From Microbacterium sp. H1-D42 (lineage in GTDB: Bacteria; Actinomycetota; Actinomycetes; Actinomycetales; Microbacteriaceae): DNA of 64,000 bases. This document shows, in pieces, positions 16,342 through 24,755 of this stretch. Each line of letters begins with the position of its first letter. Position 1 is the stretch's first letter. Under the pieces are notes generated by a model. That model saw nothing but the letters and a program-made list of their open reading frames with translations. It was not told the DNA's origin and did no database searches. The stretch lies in contig NZ_CP093342.1 in assembly GCF_022637555.1 (NCBI RefSeq), positions 434,001 through 498,000 on the forward strand. Reading direction: 5' to 3'. Position numbers and translations under genes: made by a program.

Positions 16342-17753
16342 CGCAGCGGGGGCAGTCCCACTTCGGTGCGCCAGTGCTCGTGGGCGCGCCGCAGCTCGTG
16401 CACAACGTCGCCGTGCGCGTCGAGCAGGTTTTCGCGCTCGCCACGATCGGATGCCAGATTGCTCAGGAACAGTCCGTCGCCGGTCGTGGTGTGCTCGAGA
16501 TCGCGCACATAGCGGGCGGTCTCGGAACCACCGTCCACCGATAACAGCTTCCAGTCGCCGCGACGCACAGCCCACTGCCAACCGCAATCCCAGTGCAGTT
16601 CGCGCGGGGGATGCGCTCCCTCGTCAGTCGGGCTGCTCGTGGCATCCGTCATCGCGTCGCCAGTCAGTACAGGGCGCAGGTCGATGCCGTCGGCATCCGC
16701 ACCCGGCGCCGCCTCGGCGGCGGCGCGGAACGTCGCCGCCAGATCGAGGGCGCTGATCGGCTCACCCACCGTGCTGCCGGGCGTGGTGACGCCGGGCCAG
16801 CGAATGAGAAACGGAACGCGGATGCCGCCCTCCCACAGCGTGTACTTCGTGCCGCGGAGATCGCCGTTGTCCCCGTAGTTGCACTGCGATCCGCCGTTGT
16901 CGGTGAGGTAGACGACGATCGTGTCGGATGCTGCGCCGGAAGCGTCGAGTGCATCCAGTACCCGACCGATCGCCCGGTCCATGAGCTCCAGCTGCGCGAG
17001 GTAGTACGCGCGGCCGTTCGGGAGGTTGGGGCTGATCGCCCCGTCGTACCAGTCGACGTACTCGGAGGCGCCAGGATGCCAGTCCTCGAAGGTCGGCAGA
17101 CCCCTCGCCTCGCGCTCGGCCTCGGGCAGCTGCCAGGCGAAGTTGTGCACGGCGTTGAACGCGACCATCGCGAAGTAGGGCTGAACATCCGGCTGCCGCT
17201 GGATGAAGTCGATCGCCCTGTCCGCGATCTCGTCGGTGGTGAAGCCGTCGAACTCGGACGTCTCCTCGCCGGAGTAGAACGGCTGCACGCCCATCGGGTG
17301 CGCAGCCTCGCCGTATTCGGCGACGGCGCTCTCGGTGTGATGCAGGTAGTGCAGACGCCCCATCGACTGCCCGGCGAGCCCGTAGAACGACTCGTCGAAG
17401 CCGTGATGCGGCGGGGCACCGCGGTCGGCGACCGTCTCGTCTCCGTAATGCACCTTTCCGAAGTAGCCGGTCGCGTACCCGGCGTCCCGCAGCTGCTCGG
17501 GGACCGTCGGAGCAGCGCCGATGTGGGAGGAGTCGAACCACAGGCCGCCCCAGCGCTGCTGATACTGCCCGGTGATCAGCCCCGAGCGGGAGGGCGAGCA
17601 GATGGGCGCGGTGACGTAAGCGTCGCTGCAGGTGGCGCCTTCGGCGGCGAGTCGGTCCAGCGTCGGCGTGTGCACGCCCGCTGTGCCCTGGGCGGAGCGA
17701 TCGGCGTAGCCGTGGTCATCCGAGATGATCAGCAGGATGTTCGGGAGGGGCAT
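16317..17753 (-). CDS. Sulfatase 2 (formylglycine-dependent, Cys type)
   Basis: A 478-residue type I sulfatase. NILLIISDDHGYAD gives D12/D13. The FGly site is C52-S-P-S-R. VVYLTDNGGSQ gives the C-terminal metal-binding Asp/Asn. The arylsulfatase-like pattern GYFGKVHYG holds the family lysine. No signal peptide. It is the last gene of a leftward run (regulator, Gfo/Idh/MocA protein, sulfatase 3, sulfatase 2), 13 bases after sulfatase 3. The three sulfatases differ clearly in sequence, so each probably removes sulfate from a different position of one glycan. Confidence 0.92.
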   Translation of the reverse strand: MPLPNILLIISDDHGYADRSAQGTAGVHTPTLDRLAAEGATCSDAYVTAPICSPSRSGLITGQYQQRWGGLWFDSSHIGAAPTVPEQLRDAGYATGYFGKVHYGDETVADRGAPPHHGFDESFYGLAGQSMGRLHYLHHTESAVAEYGEAAHPMGVQPFYSGEETSEFDGFTTDEIADRAIDFIQRQPDVQPYFAMVAFNAVHNFAWQLPEAEREARGLPTFEDWHPGASEYVDWYDGAISPNLPNGRAYYLAQLELMDRAIGRVLDALDASGAASDTIVVYLTDNGGSQCNYGDNGDLRGTKYTLWEGGIRVPFLIRWPGVTTPGSTVGEPISALDLAATFRAAAEAAPGADADGIDLRPVLTGDAMTDATSSPTDEGAHPPRELHWDCGWQWAVRRGDWKLLSVDGGSETARYVRDLEHTTTGDGLFLSNLASDRGERENLLDAHGDVVHELRRAHEHWRTEVGLPPLRQPATPTA

Positions 17754-17766
17754 GGTGTCTCCGGGA

Positions 17767-19203
17767 TCAGGGCATCAGGGTGGCGGCGGCGCCATCCCAG
17801 GCGGGCGGGCCGAAGGCGCCGAGCGGATCGCCGTCCAGCGGACGGGTCTGCCCTGAGCCTTTCACTGGAAGCGCCGCTCCATCGGCCTCCGGGCGGGCGT
17901 GTTCGGCGAACCAGTCGTGCAGCATCCGTCGCAGCCGAGCCACCTCATCCACTCGGTCCGGATCGTCGACGATGTTGCGGCGCTCGCGCGGATCCTCGAC
18001 GAGGTCGTACAGCTCATGCGGACCGTAGGGGGAGCGATGCACGTACTTCCGGTCGCGCGTGCGGATCATGCGTGCGGGGCCGTATTCGCTGTGAACGACA
18101 ATCGGACGCTCATCCGCCGAGCTCTCGCCGCGCAGCTTCGACGCGAAGCTGCGGCCGGGGCCGGTCTCGAAACCCGCGGGGTCGAGGCCGAGCAGATCGA
18201 GCAGCGTGGCGGGAAGATCGTATGCGCTGAGCAGTTCATCGCAGACTCGGCCGCTGGGCACCAGATCGGGCGCGGCGACGATGAACGGCACCATCACCGA
18301 CTCGTCGTACATGTTCATCGGGAACGTGCCGTTGCCCTTGCCCCAGAATCCGTGCTGTCCGCAGCTGAAACCGTTGTCGCTGAGGAACACCACGACGGTG
18401 TCCTCCTCGACTCCGTGTGCGCGCAGCCGATCGAGCACTCGGCCGATGGCGGCGTCCATCGCCGTCACGGCGGCGAAGTAGCCGATCAGTGCTTCACGCG
18501 TGTCGGCTTCACCGCCGATCGGGGCGCCGTCGAGGGTCTGCAGCCACGGATGGGGGTCCTCCTGCGGGCACGTGTCGAAGGCGCAGTCGCGGTAGAGATC
18601 GGTGAACTCGTCGGGGTGCTGGCCGGCGAACGGCTTGTGAGGGGCCGTGAAGTTCACCGCGAGGAAGAAGGGCTCCGCGCGCTCGTGCTCGGCATCGATG
18701 AACGAGATCGCATCGTCGGCGATGACGTCGGTCAGGTAGCCGGTGACGTGCTCCGCAGTGCCGTCGCGGTACATGACGGCGTCCTGGTAGGGGCTGCCGC
18801 CGCCTTCCAGCGCGTACCAGTGCACGAATCCGGGGCGTGGCACGTCGTTGGCTCCGAGATGCCACTTGCCTGACAGTCCCAACCGATACCCGGCATCCGC
18901 CAATGCGTCGGTCAGCGTGGGCAGGTCGCCGAGATGATCTCGACTCCCGCTACCCACATGAGCGCCATCGAGATAGTCGTGCACGCCGTGCGACGAGGGG
19001 ATCTGCCCGGTCAGCAGGCTGGCACGTGCGGGCGAGCACACCGGAGACGCGCAGAAGAAGCGATCCAGGCGCGTGCCGCGACGAGCCAGATCATCGAGCA
19101 CAGGGGTCCGGATCTCGTGGTTGCCGGCCGCGCCCAGCGCCCACGGGCCCTGGTCGTCGCTCATGATGACGATCAGGTTGCGCTGCGGCTGTGGCTGCGT
19201 CAC
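17767..19203 (-). CDS. Sulfatase 3 (formylglycine-dependent, Cys type)
   Basis: A 478-residue type I sulfatase. NLIVIMSDDQGPWA gives D16/D17. The FGly motif is C56-S-P-A-R with RASLLTG. GLSGKWHLG holds the conserved lysine and histidine, and VVFLSDNGFSCGQHG the second metal pair. Cytoplasmic by lack of a signal peptide. Its ATG overlaps the stop of the Gfo/Idh/MocA gene by 4 bases (ATGA), so both are translated together. The exact sulfate ester is not predictable from motifs alone. Confidence 0.92.
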   Translation of the reverse strand: MTQPQPQRNLIVIMSDDQGPWALGAAGNHEIRTPVLDDLARRGTRLDRFFCASPVCSPARASLLTGQIPSSHGVHDYLDGAHVGSGSRDHLGDLPTLTDALADAGYRLGLSGKWHLGANDVPRPGFVHWYALEGGGSPYQDAVMYRDGTAEHVTGYLTDVIADDAISFIDAEHERAEPFFLAVNFTAPHKPFAGQHPDEFTDLYRDCAFDTCPQEDPHPWLQTLDGAPIGGEADTREALIGYFAAVTAMDAAIGRVLDRLRAHGVEEDTVVVFLSDNGFSCGQHGFWGKGNGTFPMNMYDESVMVPFIVAAPDLVPSGRVCDELLSAYDLPATLLDLLGLDPAGFETGPGRSFASKLRGESSADERPIVVHSEYGPARMIRTRDRKYVHRSPYGPHELYDLVEDPRERRNIVDDPDRVDEVARLRRMLHDWFAEHARPEADGAALPVKGSGQTRPLDGDPLGAFGPPAWDGAAATLMP

Positions 19204-20192
19204 GCCACGATCCCCTGCGGCAGCAGCGACAGCGCAGACCCTTCGGCGGAGGACCGGTAGGCGGCGAGCACGAGCTCGACGACATGCCGGGCATGCGCCA
19301 CCGATACGGTCGGATCCGCGCCGCCGATCACCGCGGCGAAGTCGGCGAGCTGCGCCGTGAACGCACGCTGGATGTCTCCCGGCGCGCTTTCGTGCACCAC
19401 GCGCGAGCGCCCGTCGATCTGAACGATCGTGCCGCGTCGCGGATCCACCTCGATGACGCCGTCGTCGCAGACGATCGCCATGGTGTCGGCCCGGGTCGCC
19501 GGGTCGCTGACGACCGCGATGCTCACACCCACGCCGTTGTCGAGGCGCAGCAGGATGGCGCCATCCGTCTCAACCGGCGAGCCGAACCGATTCACGGTGC
19601 TCGCCAGCATCTCCACGGCCCGCCCCCCGCCGAGCCACAGCGAACGATCCAGGCAATGCCCACCGATGTTGATCAGCGCTCCGCCGCCTGCGATCTCGGG
19701 GGAGAAGAACCACGGTGACCGAGTTCCGGGTCGGTAGTCGGTGCTGCGGTTGTCGCGGATCATCCGCACGGCGCCGAGTTCGCCCGAGGCGATGATGCGC
19801 TCGGCTGCGACCTTCTCCGGCATGTAGTGCTGGATATGCCCGACGGTCAGTGTCACGCCGGCTGCGTCGCATGCCGCGATCATGCGGTCGCAGTCCGCGA
19901 CGGTGGTCGCCATGGGCTTCTCCACCATGACGTGCACGCCCGCAGTGGCCGCATCTTCGGTGATCGGCAGATGCAGCGAATGCGGAGTATTCACGATGAC
20001 GGCATCCACGACACCGGCGTCGAGCATCCGACGGTGATCGTCGAAGACCGCGGCACCGGTGCCGGATGCTGCTCGACGCCCGGTCTGCTCATCGATGTCG
20101 CAGACGGCGGTGAGCTCCATCCCGTCCAGCTCCGCGGCTGCTGCGACGTGGAACGGCGCGACGGCCCCCGCTCCGATCAATCCGATGCGCAC
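19200..20192 (-). CDS. Gfo/Idh/MocA family oxidoreductase
   Basis: A 330-residue protein. The N-terminal Rossmann motif GLIGAGAVAPFH begins at about residue 4, and the family motif EKPMAT follows, with a C-terminal alpha/beta sugar-binding domain. The GTG at 20192 is preferred over a longer frame because GAGGAG lies just upstream and the Rossmann strand starts at once. It is in one transcript with two sulfatases and a regulator. It may oxidise a sugar or uronate released from the glycan. Some relatives (GH109-type) cleave GalNAc glycosides through transient oxidation, which would fit a chondroitin-like substrate, but this is only a possibility. Confidence 0.85.
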   Translation of the reverse strand: MRIGLIGAGAVAPFHVAAAAELDGMELTAVCDIDEQTGRRAASGTGAAVFDDHRRMLDAGVVDAVIVNTPHSLHLPITEDAATAGVHVMVEKPMATTVADCDRMIAACDAAGVTLTVGHIQHYMPEKVAAERIIASGELGAVRMIRDNRSTDYRPGTRSPWFFSPEIAGGGALINIGGHCLDRSLWLGGGRAVEMLASTVNRFGSPVETDGAILLRLDNGVGVSIAVVSDPATRADTMAIVCDDGVIEVDPRRGTIVQIDGRSRVVHESAPGDIQRAFTAQLADFAAVIGGADPTVSVAHARHVVELVLAAYRSSAEGSALSLLPQGIVA

Positions 20193-20233
20193 GTGCTCTC
20201 CTCTTCGATGGGATCCGGTGTCTTCAATGGCAG

Positions 20234-21364
20234 TCAATGGCCTTCGTGCCGATCGGCCGCGCCGCAGGAACGACGCACGACGATCCGCGGTCGCAGCCTG
20301 ATCTGATGCAGAGGGCACTCGTCGCCCTCGATGAGACGACGCAGCATGACATCGGCCGCCATGCGTCCGATCCGGTACTTCGGCGGGGCGACGGCTGTCA
20401 GCGGCACCTCGGCGAGGTCGGCGACCTCGTCGTCGTACGAGACCAGGGCGACGTCATCGGGAACACGGATGCCACTGCGCCGAGCCGCTCCCTCGAGCAT
20501 CGCCGCCTCGCGATCGCCGAACACGAGCGCTGCGGTGGGTTCGAAGTCGCGCAGCGCATGAAACGCGGACTCCGCGGAGTCCGCCTCCCACGCGGACTTC
20601 GGCTGCGAGAACTGCAGTCCGGGGACGAGGCCGAGATCGGCGATCGCCCGTCGATAACCGTGTGCGACACCGTACTCGGTGACCGTGCGCGAACGGGTCA
20701 GCAGGGCGATGCGGGTGTGGCCGAGGCGCGCGAGATGCGCGACCGCGTCGTACGCGCCGGCGGCGTGGTCCGAGCAGACGTGCTCGGTGGTGTCCGCAGG
20801 TCCGATGTCGTGCAAGCTGCGTTCGACGAGCACCACCGGCACCGGAAGCGCCATGAGCGCGTGGGCGCGTGCCAGCGGGTCATCGATTCCGGTGAACGTC
20901 GGAGCGAGCAGAAGCCCATCGACGCCGGTGTCCAGGAGCGACCCGATGGCATCGTCCTCCCGGTCGGGGTCGTAGCGGTAGGTGGCGAGCTGCAGCGAAG
21001 CACCTGCGGCCGAGAGCGCCTCATCGATCCCCTGCAGCACCCGCGGATAGTAGAGCTGGGTGTCAGGGAGCAGCACGCCGATGCGCCGGCGCACTCGTTC
21101 CTCGCGGGGGCGCAATTGTGCGACGAAGCTGCCGGCGCCCTGCCGACGCACGACGATGCGCTCGGCGACGAGTTCGTCGAAGGCCCGTCGAACGGTCGTC
21201 AGCGACAGGCCGGTCTCCTTGGAGAGCTCCTGCTCGGTCGGCAGCTTCTGTCCGGCCGTCCAGGTGCCTGCGAGGATGCCGCGACGAAGCTGGTCGGCGA
21301 GGATCTCGAACTTCAGCCCGCGGGTCTCCGCATCGCGCACCGCTGCACCACGTTTGCCTGCCAT
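20234..21364 (-). CDS. GntR-type regulator with LacI-like sugar-binding domain
   Basis: A 376-residue hybrid regulator. Residues about 17-83 form a GntR winged helix (LPTEQELSKETGLSLTTVRR), and residues about 95-370 are a LacI/PBP1-like effector domain ending with RPRIVVRRSCG (AraR-like architecture). The start at 21364 is chosen because GGAGG (21371-21375) is 6 bases before it; the ATG at 21370 would abut that ribosome site. It is divergent from the CUT1 importer/fucosidase operon and probably leads the leftward sulfatase operon. It likely controls both and senses a sugar from the glycan. Confidence 0.9.
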   Translation of the reverse strand: MAGKRGAAVRDAETRGLKFEILADQLRRGILAGTWTAGQKLPTEQELSKETGLSLTTVRRAFDELVAERIVVRRQGAGSFVAQLRPREERVRRRIGVLLPDTQLYYPRVLQGIDEALSAAGASLQLATYRYDPDREDDAIGSLLDTGVDGLLLAPTFTGIDDPLARAHALMALPVPVVLVERSLHDIGPADTTEHVCSDHAAGAYDAVAHLARLGHTRIALLTRSRTVTEYGVAHGYRRAIADLGLVPGLQFSQPKSAWEADSAESAFHALRDFEPTAALVFGDREAAMLEGAARRSGIRVPDDVALVSYDDEVADLAEVPLTAVAPPKYRIGRMAADVMLRRLIEGDECPLHQIRLRPRIVVRRSCGAADRHEGH

Positions 21365-21591
21365 GCCCATCCTCCGTCGACTTTCTACGATTCTGATGCC
21401 TGAGAAGAGAGGAATAAAGACGTATTTTCGGATTGCTCCTCTCGACGGAACGCCTCGATTGCCGTCCCTAGGATGGTGAAGCTCACTCACTTCGTCAGTG
21501 ATTTGGAAATACCCCTTGAATACTCACTTCGATGGGGCTGAGAGTCGAGCACCATAGGCGATGGCGCCTCTCTCAGACGGAAGGAAATCCG
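21365..21591. promoter_or_regulatory. Divergent control region of the sulfatase and importer/fucosidase operons
   Basis: A 227-base gap between the hybrid regulator and the binding protein. It holds an exact 10-base direct repeat ACTCACTTCG at 21485-21494 and 21522-21531. The first copy is part of the small inverted repeat TCACT-TCGTC-AGTGA. These are candidate operators for the adjacent regulator. AT-rich stretches such as TTGGAAATACC and TTGAATACT could hold the promoters, but no well-spaced -35/-10 pair was found. AAGGAAA precedes the binding-protein ATG. Confidence 0.4.
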
Positions 21592-22890
21592 ATGGCGAAT
21601 ATCCGAAGGCTCACAGCAGTCGCCCTCATCAGCGTGCTCGCACTCAGTGCGACCGGGTGCGCAACTGCCGCAGGCGATGACAAAGCCAGCGCAGGGGACT
21701 CGTTCACGTACTGGTCGATGTGGAAGGAGGGTGAGGCGCAGCAGAAGGTGCTCGCAGAGGCGATCGCCGATTTCGAGAAGGAAACCGGCATCGAGGTCGA
21801 CGTCGAGTGGATGGGCCGGGACAACGTCAAGAAGGTCGTCGCCACGCTGAACTCGCGCAAAGTGCCCGACCTGATCGACGGATCGTACGCGAACCTTGCG
21901 CCCATCCTGGCCGAAGCAGGACAGGCGGCGCCGCTGACCGACGCATTCAAGGCGGATGCTGGCGATGCGGCTGTCAATGACGTCATCCCGAGCCAGTACC
22001 TGGGAGTCAAGGGCCTGTACCTCGACGACGGCGAGCCGTGGATGCTGCCCTATTCGCTCTCGTCGGATGCGATCTGGTTCAACGCCGCCGCGCATCCCGA
22101 GCTGGCCGAGACGCCGCCGGCCACCTGGGATGACTTCATCGCCACGCTCGAGCAGTTCAAGGCCGAGGGCGTCACGCCGATCGCCGCGGACGGTGACATC
22201 CCCGGCTACAACGCGTACTGGTACAGCTCCGCGATCGTCCGCATCGCCGGTGTCGGTGCGATGCGCGACATGGCGGCCGATGAGACCGGTGAGGCCTGGG
22301 AGTCGCCCGAGGCGCTGGAGGCGGCCAAGACTGTCGCGCAGCTCGTGGACGGCGGCTACCTCGCTCCCGGGTACGACGCCAGCAAGTGGCCGGCGCAGCA
22401 GCAGCTCTGGGCGGACAACGGCGCCGCTCTGCTGTTCAACGGCAGCTGGATTCCCACGGAGACGGCGACGTACGCCGCCGACGGCTTCGAATACGCCTCG
22501 TTCCCGTACCCGAGCCTGACCGGTGAGAACTACGCACGGTCCGACTTCGTGGGCTTCGCGGTGCCGAAGAAGGCCGACGGCTCGGCCGCCGCACAGCAGT
22601 TCGCCGCGCACCTCCTCGGTGCCGACTACCAGCAGGCGCTCGCGACGGATGCCAAGGTGCTGCCGATCCGCGACGGGATCGACGTGTCCCCGGAGCTGGC
22701 GACGGTTCAGAAGGCACTCGCCGAGGCGGACGAGCTCTACCAGCAGAATGACGGCATCGCGTTCTCCGGCTACAACGAGAAGCTTTTCTGGCCGGCATCC
22801 GATCGGCTGTTCCTCGGCAAGACGACCCCGGAGCAGTTCGTCCAGGAGATGAAGACGGGCCAGATCGAATACTGGGAGAACAACTCGTGA
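21592..22890 (+). CDS. CUT1-type ABC transporter substrate-binding lipoprotein
   Basis: A 432-residue extracellular solute-binding protein (MalE-like, SBP family 1). Signal: positively charged N-terminus, hydrophobic core, lipobox SATGC with C23 lipidated. The mature part begins with FTYWSMWKEGEAQQ and contains NAYWYSSA and LLFNGSWIPTE, typical of oligosaccharide-binding proteins. The ATG at 21592 follows AAGGAAA. First gene of the operon with two permeases and the GH29 fucosidase, so the ligand is probably a fucosylated oligosaccharide released by the PL8 lyase or related enzymes. Confidence 0.92.
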   Translation: MANIRRLTAVALISVLALSATGCATAAGDDKASAGDSFTYWSMWKEGEAQQKVLAEAIADFEKETGIEVDVEWMGRDNVKKVVATLNSRKVPDLIDGSYANLAPILAEAGQAAPLTDAFKADAGDAAVNDVIPSQYLGVKGLYLDDGEPWMLPYSLSSDAIWFNAAAHPELAETPPATWDDFIATLEQFKAEGVTPIAADGDIPGYNAYWYSSAIVRIAGVGAMRDMAADETGEAWESPEALEAAKTVAQLVDGGYLAPGYDASKWPAQQQLWADNGAALLFNGSWIPTETATYAADGFEYASFPYPSLTGENYARSDFVGFAVPKKADGSAAAQQFAAHLLGADYQQALATDAKVLPIRDGIDVSPELATVQKALAEADELYQQNDGIAFSGYNEKLFWPASDRLFLGKTTPEQFVQEMKTGQIEYWENNS

Positions 22891-23852
22891 CTGCGGTTCT
22901 GCAGCGCCCGGCCGCCCCTTCGGGGCGGCCGGGCCGCCGGCCCGAGCTCGTCTCGCGGGGGGATTCGATCACCCGCGAGCGGAAGAAGCTGTTCCTGCCG
23001 TTCGTCGGACCTGCGCTGGCGTTCTACACGATCCTGTTCGTCGCACCGACGGCGTACGCAATCTGGATCAGCTTCACCAAGTGGTCCGGTGGCGACGACA
23101 TGACGTTCGTCGGGCTGCAGAACTACGTCCGGCTGTTCAATGACAGCCTGTTCATGAAGTCCTTCGGGAACACGCTCATCCTGCTGTTCGTCGTCGGGGC
23201 TGCGATCTTCATCATCGCCTTCGCCCTGACGCTCGTGCTGCGCGACATGTGGGGCAAGAAGGTCGCCCGCTCGGTGATCTTCTTCCCGCACCTGGTCAAC
23301 TCGATGATCTTCGGCGTGCTCGCCGGATTCATCCTCAATCCCGGCGGAATCGTCAACGTGACGCTGGGATGGCTCGGCGTGACCGATCCGCCGCCATGGC
23401 TGGCGCAGCAGAACATCTTCCCGCTGGTCATGGTCATGATGACCTGGGTGACCACGGGCTACTACACCACCATCCTCATGGCGGGCGTGGATCGCATCCC
23501 GCAGTACTACTACGAGGACTGCGCGCTCGCCGGCGCGAACGCGTACCAGCGGCTGCGCCACGTCATTCTTCCTCTGACCTGGGATGTCTTCGGGACGTGC
23601 GCGGTGCTGTGGACCATCTCGTCCGTGAAGATCTTCGAGATCATCTGGGTCTTCGGCGGAGCCGGAGGAGCGGGCATGCCCCCGACCGACGCGTGGACGA
23701 CGGCTGTGTTCACCTACGTGACCGCCTTCTCCGGTCAGTCGATACCCGCCTACGGGGCCGCCACCGCCTCGGCCGTGCTGTCGCTTCTTCTCGTGTCCGT
23801 CCTGGTCTTCCTGCTTCGTCGTGTGATGAAGCGGGAAGCCGTCGAGTTCTGA
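22887..23852 (+). CDS. Sugar ABC transporter permease, MalF/LacF-type
   Basis: A 321-residue inner-membrane permease with six predicted transmembrane helices after a hydrophilic N-terminus of about 40 residues. The ATPase-coupling EAA loop is visible at about 206-230 (EDCALAGANAYQRLR then HVILPL). The GTG start overlaps the binding-protein stop (GTGA). It partners with the next permease. No ATPase gene is present in this operon, so a shared MsiK/MsmK-type ATPase encoded elsewhere is expected, as is common for actinobacterial CUT1 systems. Confidence 0.92.
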   Translation: MTAVLQRPAAPSGRPGRRPELVSRGDSITRERKKLFLPFVGPALAFYTILFVAPTAYAIWISFTKWSGGDDMTFVGLQNYVRLFNDSLFMKSFGNTLILLFVVGAAIFIIAFALTLVLRDMWGKKVARSVIFFPHLVNSMIFGVLAGFILNPGGIVNVTLGWLGVTDPPPWLAQQNIFPLVMVMMTWVTTGYYTTILMAGVDRIPQYYYEDCALAGANAYQRLRHVILPLTWDVFGTCAVLWTISSVKIFEIIWVFGGAGGAGMPPTDAWTTAVFTYVTAFSGQSIPAYGAATASAVLSLLLVSVLVFLLRRVMKREAVEF

Positions 23853-23860
23853 GGATCACC

Positions 23861-24748
23861 ATGACCACTGAACTTCTCGTAGCCGGCAGGCCCCGCCGCC
23901 GACGCGCCGCCATCGGTCAGGAACGCAGCGTCCTTCGCACCGTCGGACTGATCCTGCTGTGGGCGTTCGTCGTGCTCAATGTCGCGTGGATGGTGTGGAT
24001 GGTCATCCAGGCCTTCCGCGACACCCGCTCGATTCTGGCCGACCCGTGGGGGCTGCCCACCTCGCTGGATCCCGTCAACTTCGTCACCGCGTGGACAGCG
24101 GGTGACTTCGCGACCGCGACCCTGAACAGCACCGCGACCACGCTCATCTCCTCCGCTTTGACAGTGGTGATCGCAGCGCCGGCCGCCTACTACCTCGGGC
24201 GGGTCGAGAACCGGTTCACACAGTCGCTCACGATGTACTTCGTGCTCGGCCTCGGCATCCCGGCGCAGGTGATCCTCATCCCGCTGTTCGTGATGCTCGA
24301 CCGCATCTATCTGACCGACAGTCTGATCGGGCTGAACCTCGTCTACATCGGCGTCTCGATGCCGTTCACGGTCTTCCTGCTGACGGCGTTCTTCCGGTCT
24401 CTGCCCACCGAGATCGAGGAAGCAGCTGCGCTGGACGGCGCCTCGGCGGCGGGAACTTTCTGGCGGATCACCCTTCCGCTCGCGAAGGGCGGCATCCTCA
24501 CCGCCTTCGTCCTGCAGCTGATCGCGCACTGGAACGAGACACTGCTCGCGCTGACCCTGCTGCAGTCGACTGAGACGTACACACTGCCGGTCGCGCTGAT
24601 CGCCTTCATCCAACAGCAGACGTACTCGGGTGCGGACTGGGGCGGGCTCTTCGCCGGTCTGTGCATCGTGGTGCTGCCCATGCTCGCGATCTATCTCTGG
24701 CTTGGCCGCCGCCTCACCGAGGGGCTGACCCTGGGCATGGGGAAGTGA
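23861..24748 (+). CDS. Sugar ABC transporter permease, MalG/LacG-type
   Basis: A 295-residue permease. The EAA loop is EIEEAAALDGASAAGTFWRI then TLPL at about 185-208. Six hydrophobic segments are expected. The ATG at 23861 lies 8 bases after the stop of the first permease, with GAGGATC as the ribosome site. It forms the heteromeric channel with the MalF-type subunit. Confidence 0.92.
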   Translation: MTTELLVAGRPRRRRAAIGQERSVLRTVGLILLWAFVVLNVAWMVWMVIQAFRDTRSILADPWGLPTSLDPVNFVTAWTAGDFATATLNSTATTLISSALTVVIAAPAAYYLGRVENRFTQSLTMYFVLGLGIPAQVILIPLFVMLDRIYLTDSLIGLNLVYIGVSMPFTVFLLTAFFRSLPTEIEEAAALDGASAAGTFWRITLPLAKGGILTAFVLQLIAHWNETLLALTLLQSTETYTLPVALIAFIQQQTYSGADWGGLFAGLCIVVLPMLAIYLWLGRRLTEGLTLGMGK

Positions 24749-24755
24749 TGTCGGC

